Origin: Bifidobacterium sp.
GTDB lineage: Bacteria; Actinomycetota; Actinomycetes; Actinomycetales; Bifidobacteriaceae
DNA length: 64,000 nt
Assembly (NCBI GenBank): GCA_024104275.1
Contig: JAGGHK010000001.1
Span: 620,001-684,000, forward strand
Direction: 5' to 3'
Below, piece after piece: positions 48,505 to 58,048 of the stretch. Made by a program: the position numbers and the translations under genes. Each line of letters starts with the position of its first letter. Position 1 is the stretch's first letter. The notes beneath the pieces are model-generated. The model saw nothing but the letters and a program-made list of their open reading frames with translations. It searched no databases and was not told the DNA's origin.

Positions 48505-49535
48505 ATGAAAGCAGTACAATACACTGAAATCGGCGGACGGCTCCATATCACTGAGGTCCCGAAACCGACACCGGGACCTGGCGAGGTACTCCTGAAAATG
48601 ACGGCCGCGGGCCTGTGCCATTCCGACGAATATATTATGAGCGTGCCCCGAAGGAGGTTTTCCCGTACAAGCTTCCGCAGACACTCGGCCATGAACCTGC
48701 AGGCGTCGTCGCAGAGCTTGGTCCCGGGGTGAGCGGAGTCGAAATCGGCGAACCCGTCATCGTCTACGGCTGCTGGGGATGCGGAATATGCAGATACTGC
48801 GCTGATGGGTCGGAAGGACTCTGCCATAAGCTGACCTCCCCCGGTCTGGGACGGCCAGGTGCGATGGCCGAGTATATGATCGTCGACAGCCCGCGTCATC
48901 TGGTGCCTATCGGTGATCTTGACCCGGTGAAGGCCGCGTCTCTTACCGATGCTGCGCTGACGCAGTATCAGGCCATATGCAGCGTACTGCCCAAGATTCG
49001 CGGCGGGCAGACCATTCTGGTGATTGGAGCCGGCGGTCTGGGCCATGTCGCCATTCAATTGCTCAAGCAGATGACCTCTGCCCGTGTCGTGGCGTTCGAC
49101 CTTGGAGATGAGCGCCTTGACTTCGCCAAGAAGAACGGTGCCGATTACGTGTTCGAATCCAATGAAGACAGTGTTGCCGAAGTACGCAAGATGACCAACG
49201 ACTATGGCGTCGACGTGGTCTTCGACTTCGTAGGAGCTGACGTGACAGGAAATCTTGCAATCAAGGCCATCGCCAACGAGGGATCGATCGTCATCTGCGG
49301 AGCCGGCGGCGGAGGGGCCAAGAATTCCTATGGCTTTGCCGTACCACTCAATGTTTGCATCTCGACCAGCAACTGGGGACGTCGCAGCCAGCTGATGGAA
49401 GTGGTGGAGATGGCCAAGCGCGGTCAACTGCAGATTGCCACCAAGACATATACGATGAATCAGGCCGAGCAGGCTTATCAGGATCTTCACGACGGCAAGA
49501 TTCTCGGCCGCGGTGTCGTTCTGCCGAACGCCTGA
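48505..49535 (+). pseudogene. zinc-dependent alcohol dehydrogenase, frameshifted
   Basis: A medium-chain zinc alcohol dehydrogenase of about 343 residues is split over two frames. The first 48 codons give the N-terminus and catalytic Cys (AAGLCHSDEYIMSVP); the other frame continues PKEVFPYKLPQTLGHEPAG with catalytic His-Glu, the structural zinc cluster GCWGCGICRYCADGSEGLC and the Rossmann motif VIGAGGLGHVAIQ. The break lies at a run of four C at 48646-48649, where one base is missing (1031 bp, two more than a multiple of three). The start has AAGGGA upstream. A real deletion and a homopolymer sequencing error are both possible. Confidence 0.85.
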
Positions 49536-49597
49536 TAGCCAGCCGCTGATGGTGTATGCGGATTCTTGATGCATGACCATCATGGTTTTTTAAAAAT

Positions 49598-49632
49598 ATG
49601 GCCCGGAATCTTTCAATCGGATTCCGGGCCAT
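49598..49632. terminator. bidirectional terminator between adh and ileS
   Basis: Perfect 13-bp arms ATGGCCCGGAATC/GATTCCGGGCCAT flank a 9-nt loop and run into ATTTTTAAAAAA, ideal for the minus-strand ileS transcript. Confidence 0.9.
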
Positions 49633-49656
49633 ACCATTAACCGTCTCTTGATGTTA

Positions 49657-52600
49657 TTACGCTTTGGCGACCGTCACCTTGAGCTCGTCGGCGGACGCAT
49701 CGGCGTTGATGTCGAGTGCCGTGGCCAGCGTCTCGTGGGCGATAAGGTCGCGGAACTGCTCGGCCTTCGGCGCATCGGCGGCCGGCACATCGAGCTTGAG
49801 GCTGATGCGGTCGGCGATGTCGAGGTCGGCGTCCTTGCGGGCGTCCTGCACGGCGCGGATGACATCGCGGGCATAGCCTTCGGCGATGAGATCGTCGTTG
49901 AGGGCCGTGTCGAGAATGACGAAACCGCCGCTGGGAAGCGCCGCGGAGACGTCGTTGGCGCGGTCTTCCGCACCGACTTCCTCGACCTTGTTGATCAGCG
50001 TGTATTCGCCCTCCTCGAGCTTGAGATCACCGTTCGGCGTCTCGACCACCGGCGCACCGGATGCGTCGACATGCCACTTGCCGGACTTGGAGCCCTTGAT
50101 GGCGAACTGCACCTGCTTGCCGAGCCTTGGGCCGGCGGCACGGGCGTTGACCTTGAGGTCGTGCACGATCTTCAGGCCATGCTTGCCGGCGTCGGCGAGC
50201 GTGGAGAATTCCACAGCCTTGACGTTGAGCTCGGTCTTGAGAATGTCATCGTAAGCTGACACGCCATCGGGATTGTCGACCAGAACGGTGAGCTTGGCGA
50301 GCGGCTGACGCACGCGAATCTGGCAGGACTTGCGCAGCGAAAGCGTACCGGAAACAACCTCACGAACCTGTTCCATGGCGGCAACCAGCTTGGGCTCGTC
50401 AACAAGAACGCGGCCCAGCTCGGTTTCCTTGCCATGGTTGAGCTCGCCGGTGGTTTCGGCATTGGCGCCGACATCGTGGGACTCCTCGTCCTGTACGGTG
50501 ACGAACGGCCATTGCGCCAAATGCACCGATTCCCCGCCGGTCAGGCCTCGCCAGATCGACTCGGACTCCATTGGGGCCAGCGGCGCCATGACGCGCATCA
50601 AAACCTCGAGGACGGTGTAGAGCGTGTTGAAGGCGTTTTCGTCCTCACTCCAGAAGCGTTCACGATTGTTGCGGATGTACCAGTTGGTGAGCATGTCGAT
50701 GAAGTCCTGCACCGCGGCGCACGCATCGGAGATGGCGAAGGTATCGAGCGCATGTTCGACGGTGACCACAAGCCTGCGGGTACGGGCCAGCAGGTAGCGG
50801 TCCATCTGCGGCAGTCCGGCGACTTCTTCGGGCTTCAACGCACGTGCGTCGTAACCCTTGCCGCCGTTGGCCGCGTTGGCGTAAAGCGTGAAGAAGTAGT
50901 ACGAGCTCCACACCGGCAGCAGCACCTGACGCACCGTGTCGCGAATGCCGTCGGCGGTGACGATGAGGTTGCCGCCGCGCAAGATCGGCGAGGACATGAG
51001 GAACCAGCGCATCGCGTCGGAGCCATAGTCGTTGAACACGCCGTTGACGTCCGGGTAGTTGCGCAGGTGCTTGCTCATCTTCTGGCCGTCATCGCCGAGC
51101 ACGATGCCGTGGCAGATGACGTTCTTGAAGGCGGGACGATCGAAGAGGGCCGTGGCCATGACGTGCAGCAAGTAGAACCAGCCGCGGGTCTGGCCGATGT
51201 ATTCGACCACGTAGTCGGCCGGGAAGTGCTGTTCGAAATACTCCTTGTTCTCGAAAGGGTAATGGAACTGCGCGAACGGCATGGAGCCGGATTCGAACCA
51301 GCAGTCGAGCACGTCGGTGATGCGGTGCATATGCGACTTGCCGGTCGGATCGTCGGGATTGACGCGCGTCAGGTTGTCGATATAGGGCCGGTGCATGTTG
51401 ACGTTGCCCTCGCCGTCGCACGGGTAGTCGCCGAAGTCGGCCTTGAGCTCGTCGAGCGAGCCATAAACGTCGACGCGCGGGTACTTCGGGTCGTCCGAGA
51501 CCCACACGGGAATCGGTGAACCCCAGAAGCGGTTGCGAGAGATTGACCAGTCGCGGGCGTTCTCAAGCCACTTGCCGAACTGGCCGTCCTTGACGTTCTC
51601 GGGAATCCAGTTGATCAGCTGGTTGTTGGCGAGCAGGCGGTCTTTGATCTTGGTCACGGAGACGAACCAGGAGGAGACCGGCTTGTAGATCAGCGGGGTG
51701 CCGCAGCGCCAGCAGTGCGGGTAGGAGTGCACGTAGCTCTTCTCCTGGAAGAGCAGGGCGCGGTGGTCCTCGGGGATGCGCGCCAGTGGGCCGTCGCCAT
51801 TGCGCAGGTTGCGCAGGATCGGAAGGTTGGCGTCGAAGACGTACATGCCTTCGTAGTCCGGGCAGGCTGAGGTGAAGGTGCAGCTGGCATCGAGCACGTC
51901 GGTGGAGTTGACACCGGCCGCGTTCAACGTGTTCATATCGTCTTCGCCATAGGGGGCCTGATGAACCAGGCCAGTACCTTCGACGGTGTCGACGTAGTCG
52001 GCGGCGAGGATCTGGTAGGCGTTCGGCCCGGGGATATGCCCCTCGGATTCGGCCTCGTCTCCGGCGAAGAACGGGAAGACCGGCCAGTAGCGACGACCGA
52101 CCAGTTCCTTGCCCTTAAGCTCGCGGACGATCTCATAGTTCTCGCCGAGTTCCTTGGCATACGAACCGAGCAACGGCTTGCCGAGATAGAACTTTTTGCC
52201 GGCGAACTTGCCTTCCGTAGACTTGACCTCGACATAATCGATGTCCTCGCCCACGACGATCAGGAAGTTGGTGGGGGTGGTCCAAGGCGTCGTGGTCCAG
52301 AAAACGGCGTAGGCGTCGTCCTCGTCGCGCATCTTGACGGCCACGGAAACGGTGGTGTCCTGACGATCCTGATAGACGTCGGCGTCCATGCGCAGCTCGT
52401 GCGCGGAAAGCGGGGTGCGGTCCTTCGGGCAGTACGGCAGCACGCGATAACCCTTGTAGGCCAGGCCCTTGTCGTACAGGGTCTTGAACGCCCACATCAC
52501 CGATTCCATGTAGGTGGTGTTCAGCGTCTTGTAACCGTGTTCGAAATCTACCCAGCGGGCCTGGCGGTGGACATAGTCTTTCCACTCATTGGTGTATTTG

Positions 52601-53037
52601 AGAACGGACTTGCGGCAGGCGTCGTTGAACTTCTCGATGCCCATCTGTTCGATCTGATCGACCGATTCGATGCCGAGTTCCTTCTGCGCTTCGAGTTCGG
52701 CGGGCAGGCCGTGGGTGTCCCAACCGAAGACGCGGTTGACCTTGCGGCCCTTCATCGTCTGGTAACGCGGGATGACGTCCTTGGCGTAGCCGGTCAGCAA
52801 GTGGCCATAGTGCGGCAGGCCGTTGGCAAACGGCGGGCCGTCAAAGAAGACGAACTCGTTGTCGCTGTGGTCGCCGCTGGGGTTACGCTCGACGGACTTT
52901 TCAAAGGTATCGTCCTTGTCCCAATAGTCGAGCACCGATTCTTCCATCTTAGGAAAGCTCGGGTTCGGCGCGACGTGCGCGCTTTGCTCGCCTACGGACG
53001 CCTTGGGATACACATGGGAATTGGTGGTTTCGCTCAC
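49657..53037 (-). CDS. ileS: isoleucyl-tRNA synthetase
   Basis: IleS (1126 residues) charges tRNA-Ile. It belongs to the long IleS class. The HIGH-like motif is PPFANGLPHYGHLL and the KMSKS motif is GQKMSKHLRNYPD (KMSKH). The editing domain includes FWTTTPWTTPTNFL. The C-terminal anticodon-binding region is intact, with an added ~100 residues typical of the class. The GTG start at 53037 follows GCGAGGAG; an in-frame GTG 12 codons upstream lies within the T-box tail and is less likely. Confidence 0.97.
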   Translation of the reverse strand: MSETTNSHVYPKASVGEQSAHVAPNPSFPKMEESVLDYWDKDDTFEKSVERNPSGDHSDNEFVFFDGPPFANGLPHYGHLLTGYAKDVIPRYQTMKGRKVNRVFGWDTHGLPAELEAQKELGIESVDQIEQMGIEKFNDACRKSVLKYTNEWKDYVHRQARWVDFEHGYKTLNTTYMESVMWAFKTLYDKGLAYKGYRVLPYCPKDRTPLSAHELRMDADVYQDRQDTTVSVAVKMRDEDDAYAVFWTTTPWTTPTNFLIVVGEDIDYVEVKSTEGKFAGKKFYLGKPLLGSYAKELGENYEIVRELKGKELVGRRYWPVFPFFAGDEAESEGHIPGPNAYQILAADYVDTVEGTGLVHQAPYGEDDMNTLNAAGVNSTDVLDASCTFTSACPDYEGMYVFDANLPILRNLRNGDGPLARIPEDHRALLFQEKSYVHSYPHCWRCGTPLIYKPVSSWFVSVTKIKDRLLANNQLINWIPENVKDGQFGKWLENARDWSISRNRFWGSPIPVWVSDDPKYPRVDVYGSLDELKADFGDYPCDGEGNVNMHRPYIDNLTRVNPDDPTGKSHMHRITDVLDCWFESGSMPFAQFHYPFENKEYFEQHFPADYVVEYIGQTRGWFYLLHVMATALFDRPAFKNVICHGIVLGDDGQKMSKHLRNYPDVNGVFNDYGSDAMRWFLMSSPILRGGNLIVTADGIRDTVRQVLLPVWSSYYFFTLYANAANGGKGYDARALKPEEVAGLPQMDRYLLARTRRLVVTVEHALDTFAISDACAAVQDFIDMLTNWYIRNNRERFWSEDENAFNTLYTVLEVLMRVMAPLAPMESESIWRGLTGGESVHLAQWPFVTVQDEESHDVGANAETTGELNHGKETELGRVLVDEPKLVAAMEQVREVVSGTLSLRKSCQIRVRQPLAKLTVLVDNPDGVSAYDDILKTELNVKAVEFSTLADAGKHGLKIVHDLKVNARAAGPRLGKQVQFAIKGSKSGKWHVDASGAPVVETPNGDLKLEEGEYTLINKVEEVGAEDRANDVSAALPSGGFVILDTALNDDLIAEGYARDVIRAVQDARKDADLDIADRISLKLDVPAADAPKAEQFRDLIAHETLATALDINADASADELKVTVAKA

Positions 53038-53044
53038 CGTTGTC

Positions 53045-53275
53045 TCCTCGCTTGGCAGGTCATTTACTACCACGAGGACGATGACAGACGCTCACACACG
53101 CCGTTACCGCGGTACCACCTCGCTTGTTGAGCTGCGGATACTTGAAAACGCACCAACGCAACACAACCGCTTGAAGTACAGGCTGTTTCGGGCCCACCCG
53201 TCGGTTCTAATAAGCCACTCACCTCAAGTGAACAACCGTTCTTCCGAAAGCTCCCCGCCGATAACGGATCAGCGC
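53045..53275 (-). promoter_or_regulatory. ileS T-box leader (actinobacterial, short stem I)
   Basis: The minus strand carries the T-box bulge sequence AAGCGAGGTGGTACCGCGG at about 53103-53121, which binds the uncharged tRNA 3' end. About 115 nt upstream lies a short stem I, with GATCCGTTATCGGCGGGGAGC and then a CTTTCGGAAGAACGG hairpin; ATC there is the plausible isoleucine specifier. The layout resembles actinobacterial ileS T-boxes with an ultrashort stem I that act on translation: the sequence after the bulge (CGTCCTCG) can pair with it, and the ileS GAGGAG lies just downstream. Confidence 0.9.
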
Positions 53276-53358
53276 TTATATATGCATATATTAGCAACCA
53301 CCTCTAGAAAAAGAACCTGCCAATTCATTCTGCGGACAAATTTCATTTCTCATGATTC

Positions 53359-53763
53359 TCAATAAGCAAAGATCCTAACGAACTCCGCCGGCGTCATGAT
53401 TGCTGGGGCATCTACTTCGACATCTTCAAAATCTTTGTCACCTGTGACGAAGACGTCCGCCGCGCCGATAATGGCCGAATACAAAACAGGATAATCATTG
53501 GGATCACGAATCTCGAACAAACCTAGTTTGGGATTAATCGGCGTGACCACCGTTTCAAAACTCAACTGATAGAGATATTGCTCGAATATGTCAATGTATT
53601 CGGGCCATTTCCTCATTACTACTTCACGGGCCTCATCTATTTCAAACGTCGAAAGCAATAAATCATTGTCCTTCCACGAAGCTACCTATATGGTTCTGGC
53701 CATATTGCGTGAATGAAAAATGACTGCAGAAAGCAAGACGTTGGTATCAATCATCACTCTCAT
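53359..53763 (-). pseudogene. PIN-domain (VapC-like) toxin gene with in-frame amber codon
   Basis: A 135-codon frame from ATG 53763 encodes MRVMIDTNVLLSAVIF (first PIN Asp), then a TAG at codon 26 (53686-53688), then SWKDNDLLLSTFEIDEA through AADVFVTGDKDFEDV to VRIFAY. Both sides of the stop read as one PIN domain in the same frame, so a single nonsense mutation has split it. The first codon overlaps the antitoxin stop as ATGA. A toxin lost while the antitoxin persists is a common decay pattern. Restart inside the gene would lack the N-terminal acidic residue. Confidence 0.85.
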
Positions 53764-54044
53764 TGCGTTTCCCGTCTTTTGGCTCTATCGGCACGTACCT
53801 CCTTAATAAGTGTATTGAGGTCATCTTCATTGTGCAATCCAGCCTTTTCGGCAGCCCCAGCAAATCCCTGATATGCACGGTCAACGGCTTCAAGGTTGGA
53901 GCCCTTCAAAACGATGCTTCCGTCGTCCATTTTTATGAAGAGGACCTTGTCGCCTTCACGAATGCCGATGCTTTTGCGGACATCGGAAGGAATAGTGACC
54001 TGCCCCTTTGACGTTACTTTGGCTACATCCATAACCTCACCCAT
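53760..54044 (-). CDS. AbrB/VapB-family antitoxin
   Basis: This 94-residue protein has the AbrB/SpoVT swapped-hairpin DNA-binding domain (VAKVTSKGQVTIPSDVRKSIG, EGDKVLFIKMDDGSIVLK) and a C-terminal charged tail suited to binding a PIN toxin. AAGGAG precedes the ATG at 54044. An ATG four codons in is possible. It overlaps the PIN gene and is probably autoregulated via the CTTAC/GTAAG sites just upstream. Confidence 0.9.
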   Translation of the reverse strand: MGEVMDVAKVTSKGQVTIPSDVRKSIGIREGDKVLFIKMDDGSIVLKGSNLEAVDRAYQGFAGAAEKAGLHNEDDLNTLIKEVRADRAKRRETQ

Positions 54045-54052
54045 AATTACTC

Positions 54053-54075
54053 CTTACAAGTAAGAAATTCCTTAC
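54053..54075. promoter_or_regulatory. CTTAC/GTAAG repeat operator of the antitoxin
   Basis: Three half-sites in a row, CTTAC-AA-GTAAG-AAATTC-CTTAC, give two overlapping inverted repeats immediately upstream of the ribosome binding site. This is the expected position for antitoxin autorepression. Confidence 0.6.
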
Positions 54076-54148
54076 ATTCATTCTAACACATTTTGTCCGT
54101 ATCAGACAACAAAAATATTTCATTATTAACGAAGGAGCCAATTAAAAA

Positions 54149-54197
54149 CTCTGCCGAGAAAGATTCCGGTATCGTATCCGAATCTTCCTCGACAGAG
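54149..54197 (-). terminator. pflA terminator
   Basis: On the minus strand, CTCTG.CGAG.AAGATTC arms pair over nearly 20 bp with a short loop and end in TTTTT. It lies 29 bp after the pflA stop. Confidence 0.85.
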
Positions 54198-54225
54198 CAA
54201 AACGAATCAGCTAATGACTCGGCCT

Positions 54226-55107
54226 TTAGTAGACCTCGAAACCGTGGGCCTTGAACTGGTCGCGGACGCGCTTCTTGAGCTCCTTGGACGGGCCTTCCTT
54301 GGTTTCCAGGGGGTAGGGGATGCCAAGCTCGTGCCACTTCGGACGGCCGAGCTGGTGGAACGGGAGCACGTCGATATGCTCGACGGCGTCACCGAAACTC
54401 TCGCAGATCTTGGCGACGTTCTCAACGTTTTCGACGCTGTCGGTCAGCCCCGGAACGAGGACGAAACGAACCCAGATCTTCTTGCCGGCCTTGTTCAGCC
54501 TCTGACCGAAATCGATGGTCGGGGCAAGCTGACTGCCGGTCACCTCGTGATAGGTCTTTTCGTCGCCGGACTTGACGTCGAGCAGGCACAGATCGATGTC
54601 GTCGATCATCTCGTCGGTCCATTCCTTGTCGAGGAATCCGGAGGTGTCGAGACAGGTGTGGATGCCTTCCTTACGCACAGCATGAAAGACACGAGAGACG
54701 AACTTACCTTGCATCATCGATTCGCCGCCGGAGAAGGTGACTCCCCCGCCAGTGCTTTGGAAGACGTCCTTGTAACGGGTGACACGCTCGATCATGTCGT
54801 CGAGGTAGACCGGCTGGCCATCACGCATCTTCCATGTGTCGGGGTTCTGGCAGAACTGGCAGCGCAGCGGGCATCCGCTCATGAACACCGTCATACGGGT
54901 CCCGGGACCGTCGACGGACGTATTGATATCCCAGGAATGGACGAAGCCGATGTCTCCGGTACGCAGCGCGGCGATGCGGTCGTGGCGGTCGAGTCCTATA
55001 GGGGACTGAAAACCCGAGAGACCGCCCATCAACGTGTGCTTGGCATATACTTTCGATGTCTTCAGCATATGCTGCGTTGTGGTTCTAAATTGAGTGGTTT
55101 CGGACAT
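54226..55107 (-). CDS. pflA: pyruvate formate-lyase activating enzyme
   Basis: PflA (293 residues) is the radical SAM enzyme that places the glycyl radical on PflB. The 4Fe-4S motif Cx3Cx2C is MSGCPLRCQFCQNPDTW, and VTFSGGESMMQ is the SAM-binding GGE motif. The N-terminus (about 45 residues) is longer than in E. coli. AAGGAGGG precedes the ATG. It is downstream of pflB on the same strand with its own gap and terminator. Confidence 0.96.
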   Translation of the reverse strand: MSETTQFRTTTQHMLKTSKVYAKHTLMGGLSGFQSPIGLDRHDRIAALRTGDIGFVHSWDINTSVDGPGTRMTVFMSGCPLRCQFCQNPDTWKMRDGQPVYLDDMIERVTRYKDVFQSTGGGVTFSGGESMMQGKFVSRVFHAVRKEGIHTCLDTSGFLDKEWTDEMIDDIDLCLLDVKSGDEKTYHEVTGSQLAPTIDFGQRLNKAGKKIWVRFVLVPGLTDSVENVENVAKICESFGDAVEHIDVLPFHQLGRPKWHELGIPYPLETKEGPSKELKKRVRDQFKAHGFEVY

Positions 55108-55268
55108 CTTTGCCCTCCTTGTAAGATTCTGATTCCATAGTAACGGATTCCAAGCTAAAATCCCATTCGCACGGTGTGCCTCAAGTGCAGTGCTATGCGG
55201 CGAATGTTCCGCAAATGAAAACCGATTATTCCTATCCCCTTGGCTCGGTTTCCAGGTCCGCGAAACAT

Positions 55269-55307
55269 GATTGAAGGGACGGAGCTGATGCTCCGCCCCT
55301 TCAAATC
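55269..55307 (-). terminator. pflB terminator hairpin
   Basis: Arms TTGAAGGGG.GGAGC and GCTCC..CCCTTCAA form a stable hairpin 32 bp beyond pflB, before pflA. It may attenuate rather than end transcription. Confidence 0.75.
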
Positions 55308-55338
55308 AATAATTCACCACGTTTCTAAAGGCAAACCG

Positions 55339-57714
55339 TCACTCGGTGACAGCACCCTGATGGAACGTACGGGAAATGATATCGATCTGCTGCTCGCGGG
55401 TGAGCTTGACGAAGTTCACGGCATAGCCCGAGACACGCACGGTGAGGTGCGGATACTTCTCAGGATGCGCGACGGCGTCCTCAAGCTGCTCCTTGCGCAG
55501 CACGTTGATGTTGGCGTGATAAAGGCCATGGCCGTTGCCGGAATCCAGGATGCCGACCAAGTTGGTCACGCGCTCTTCCTCGTCACGGCCGAGGCCGTCA
55601 GGAGTGATCGTGTTGGTGAGGCTGATGCCATCGAGCGCATCGTTGTAGTCGATCTTGCCGACCGAGAACATCGAAGGCAACATGCCATGGGAATCCATGC
55701 CGTTCTCCGGGTTGGCACCAGGAGCATACGGGGTGCCCTTCTTGTGACCGCTGGGGAAGGCGCCGGTGTTCTTGCCATACTCCACGTTGGATGTGATGGT
55801 CAGTACGGACTGGGTCGGCACCGCGTTGCGGTAGACCGGCAGCTTCTTGATCTGACCCATGACGGTAGACACGGTCCACTTGGCCAGGTCATCGGCGCGG
55901 TCATCGTCGTTGCCGTACAGCGGGAAGTCGCCCACGGTGCGATATCCGACGATCAGATCGTCATCCGCACCTTCGACGTACTCGGCCTCGTGGCCTTCGA
56001 GGTTCTTCGCATCCTTGTTGTAGATAGGATAGACCTTCGCATACTTCAAAGCGGAGAGCGAATCGGCAGCAATCGACAGGCCGGACATGCCGCAACCCAA
56101 GGTGCGGTAGACTTCCTTGTCGTGCAGAGCCATTTCAACGGCCTCATAAGCATATTTGTCATGCATATAATGAATGATGTTCAGCGCTTCGACATAGGTC
56201 TCGGAAAGCCACTCAAGGGCCTTCTCGTAGTTGTCCTTGACCTTCTGATAGTCAAGGGTGCCGTCGGCTTCGGGCTTGATCGGATCGATGACGCCCTTGT
56301 CGATGACCTGCATACCGGTCATCTCGTCGCGGCCGCCGTTAATCGCGTAAAGCAGAGCCTTCGCGGAGTTCACACGAGCGCCGAAGAACTGCATCTGCTT
56401 GCCCACGCGCATCGGGGAAACGCAGCAAGCGATGGCCGCATCGTCGCCCCAGTGGTTGCGGATGTCGCGATCGGACTCATACTGGATGGCGGAGGTGTCG
56501 ATGGAGGTACGGGCGCAGAAGCGCTTGTAGCCATCAGGCAGCTTGGAATCCCAGAAGATCGTGATGTTCGGCTCAGGCCCAGGCCCAAGGTGATCGAGGG
56601 TCAGGGTGGCGAGCAGACGGAACGAGGTCTTGGTGACCATATGACGTCCATCATCGCCGAAGCCTGCATCGGACCAAGTGGCCCAGTACGGATCGCCGGA
56701 GAAGATGTTGTCGTAATCCTTCGTACGCAGGAAGCGGACGATACGCAGCTTCATGACCAGCTGATCGATGATCTCCTGAGCGTCGGTCTCAGTGATCTTG
56801 CCGTTCTTCAGGTCACGCTCGAAGTAGCAATCGAAGAAGGCGGAGACACGGCCGAAGCTCATGGCCGCGCCATCCTGGCTCTTCACGCTGGCGAGGTAGC
56901 CCATGTAGGTCCACTGCACGGCTTCCTGAGCGGTCTGAGCCGGACGGGAAAGGTCGAGGCCATACTCGTTGCCGAGATTGATGAGTTCCTTCAGGGCCTT
57001 GATCTGGTCGGAGTGCTCTTCGCGGAAGCGAATCCAATGCTCAATCTCGGTCTCGGTGAAGTCGTTGCGATAAGGAATCGAATCCTTGTCGATCTTCTTC
57101 TGGGCAATCAGATAGTTGACGCCATAGAGGGCGACACGGCGATAATCGCCGATGATGCGGCCACGGCCGTAGGCATCAGGCAGGCCGGTCAGGATCTTGT
57201 TGTGGCGGGCAAGCTTGATCTGCTTGGTGTAGACACCGAAGACACCGTCGTTGTGGGTCTTGCGATACTTGGTGAAAATCGTCTTGATGGTGGGGTCGGG
57301 CTTCTTGCCGGCCTCAATGATGGCCTGCTCGACCATACGCCAGCCGCCGTTCGGCATCATGGCACGCTTGCAGGGCTCATCGGTCTGCAGGCCGACGATC
57401 ACGTTATCGTGTTCCTTGTCCATGATGTAGCCGGGGCCGAAGTTGTCGATGCCTGCCGGGGTATGGATATCAACGTCATACACACGCTGCTTGCGCTCTA
57501 CGGCAAGCTGGTTGTTGTCGAGATACTCCCACATTTCCTTCGTCTTGGGGGTCGCCTTGGCGAGGAAGGACTCGTCGCCGTCATACGGCGTATAGTTCTT
57601 CTGAATGAAATCGCGAACATCGATTTCCTTTTGCCAATTCCCTCCGACGAAGCCATCCCAAGCCTTTGCTTGGAGCTCTTCCTGAGAGAGAGCAGTCTGG
57701 TCTACTGCGGTCAT
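55339..57714 (-). CDS. pflB: formate acetyltransferase (pyruvate formate-lyase)
   Basis: PflB (791 residues) cleaves pyruvate with CoA into acetyl-CoA and formate, the branch that yields extra ATP, formate and ethanol in bifidobacteria. The vicinal cysteines are in AIACCVSPM and the glycyl-radical site is [13 protein letters not shown] near the C-terminus. Length and the [15 protein letters not shown] region are standard. AAGGAGTG precedes the ATG. Two Crp/Fnr-like boxes lie upstream. Confidence 0.98.
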   Translation of the reverse strand: MTAVDQTALSQEELQAKAWDGFVGGNWQKEIDVRDFIQKNYTPYDGDESFLAKATPKTKEMWEYLDNNQLAVERKQRVYDVDIHTPAGIDNFGPGYIMDKEHDNVIVGLQTDEPCKRAMMPNGGWRMVEQAIIEAGKKPDPTIKTIFTKYRKTHNDGVFGVYTKQIKLARHNKILTGLPDAYGRGRIIGDYRRVALYGVNYLIAQKKIDKDSIPYRNDFTETEIEHWIRFREEHSDQIKALKELINLGNEYGLDLSRPAQTAQEAVQWTYMGYLASVKSQDGAAMSFGRVSAFFDCYFERDLKNGKITETDAQEIIDQLVMKLRIVRFLRTKDYDNIFSGDPYWATWSDAGFGDDGRHMVTKTSFRLLATLTLDHLGPGPEPNITIFWDSKLPDGYKRFCARTSIDTSAIQYESDRDIRNHWGDDAAIACCVSPMRVGKQMQFFGARVNSAKALLYAINGGRDEMTGMQVIDKGVIDPIKPEADGTLDYQKVKDNYEKALEWLSETYVEALNIIHYMHDKYAYEAVEMALHDKEVYRTLGCGMSGLSIAADSLSALKYAKVYPIYNKDAKNLEGHEAEYVEGADDDLIVGYRTVGDFPLYGNDDDRADDLAKWTVSTVMGQIKKLPVYRNAVPTQSVLTITSNVEYGKNTGAFPSGHKKGTPYAPGANPENGMDSHGMLPSMFSVGKIDYNDALDGISLTNTITPDGLGRDEEERVTNLVGILDSGNGHGLYHANINVLRKEQLEDAVAHPEKYPHLTVRVSGYAVNFVKLTREQQIDIISRTFHQGAVTE

Positions 57715-57805
57715 TTAGCACTCCTTATTAGTGGAGCAACGCATCTTCACGTTGCGTTCATCTACCATTGTAGAGTGGTCTTCATCACAAGTACGGCCAA
57801 AATAG

Positions 57806-57821
57806 TGTGACCTACATCACT
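57806..57821. promoter_or_regulatory. Crp/Fnr-like box 1 upstream of pflB
   Basis: TGTGACCTACATCACT, one mismatch from the TGTGA-N6-TCACA palindrome, centred about 100 bp before the start. Confidence 0.5.
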
Positions 57822-57946
57822 TTTTTACCATTTACCCCTTCGACCAAAATTGACAAAATTTTTGAAAATGCCGTAAACCCAGTAACGAGAACGATTTAAA
57901 AGATTCTTTCTTTTTAAGGTTTGCATAAACAAACAGCCAAAAGAAA

Positions 57947-57962
57947 TGTGATGTACGTCACA
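57947..57962. promoter_or_regulatory. Crp/Fnr-like box 2 upstream of pflB
   Basis: TGTGATGTACGTCACA is a perfect palindrome; flanking AAA/TTT extend the symmetry. It is about 240 bp before pflB. Confidence 0.6.
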
Positions 57963-57984
57963 TTTTTATTTTTCGGCAAAAGAA

Positions 57985-58020
57985 ACAGGTCAACGGGCTT
58001 GCATTCGTCCATTGACCTGT
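57985..58020 (-). terminator. terminator of the small conserved gene
   Basis: ACAGGTCAA and TTGACCTGT arms with an 18-nt loop run into TTTCTTTT on the minus strand, downstream of the gene at 58049. Confidence 0.75.
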
Positions 58021-58048
58021 ATCTTCGTTCCCAATAAAAAATCTTATA

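Noticed and set aside
48651-48657. AAGGAGG just after the adh break as an internal translation start or programmed frameshift signal
   Set aside because: No start codon follows in the right frame at useful spacing, and the slippage geometry is poor; a one-base deletion is simpler.
51961-53130. A 389-codon plus-strand ORF antisense to ileS
   Set aside because: It overlaps the conserved ileS frame and T-box and has no domain signature.
53359-53658. Short PIN-like ORF as an independent 99-residue gene
   Set aside because: The frame upstream of its TTG start continues the PIN fold through one amber codon, with an ATG overlapping the antitoxin stop, so it is better read as a broken longer gene.
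55240-57810. An 856-codon plus-strand ORF antisense to pflB
   Set aside because: It has no family resemblance and mirrors the codon pattern of pflB, so it is a shadow.
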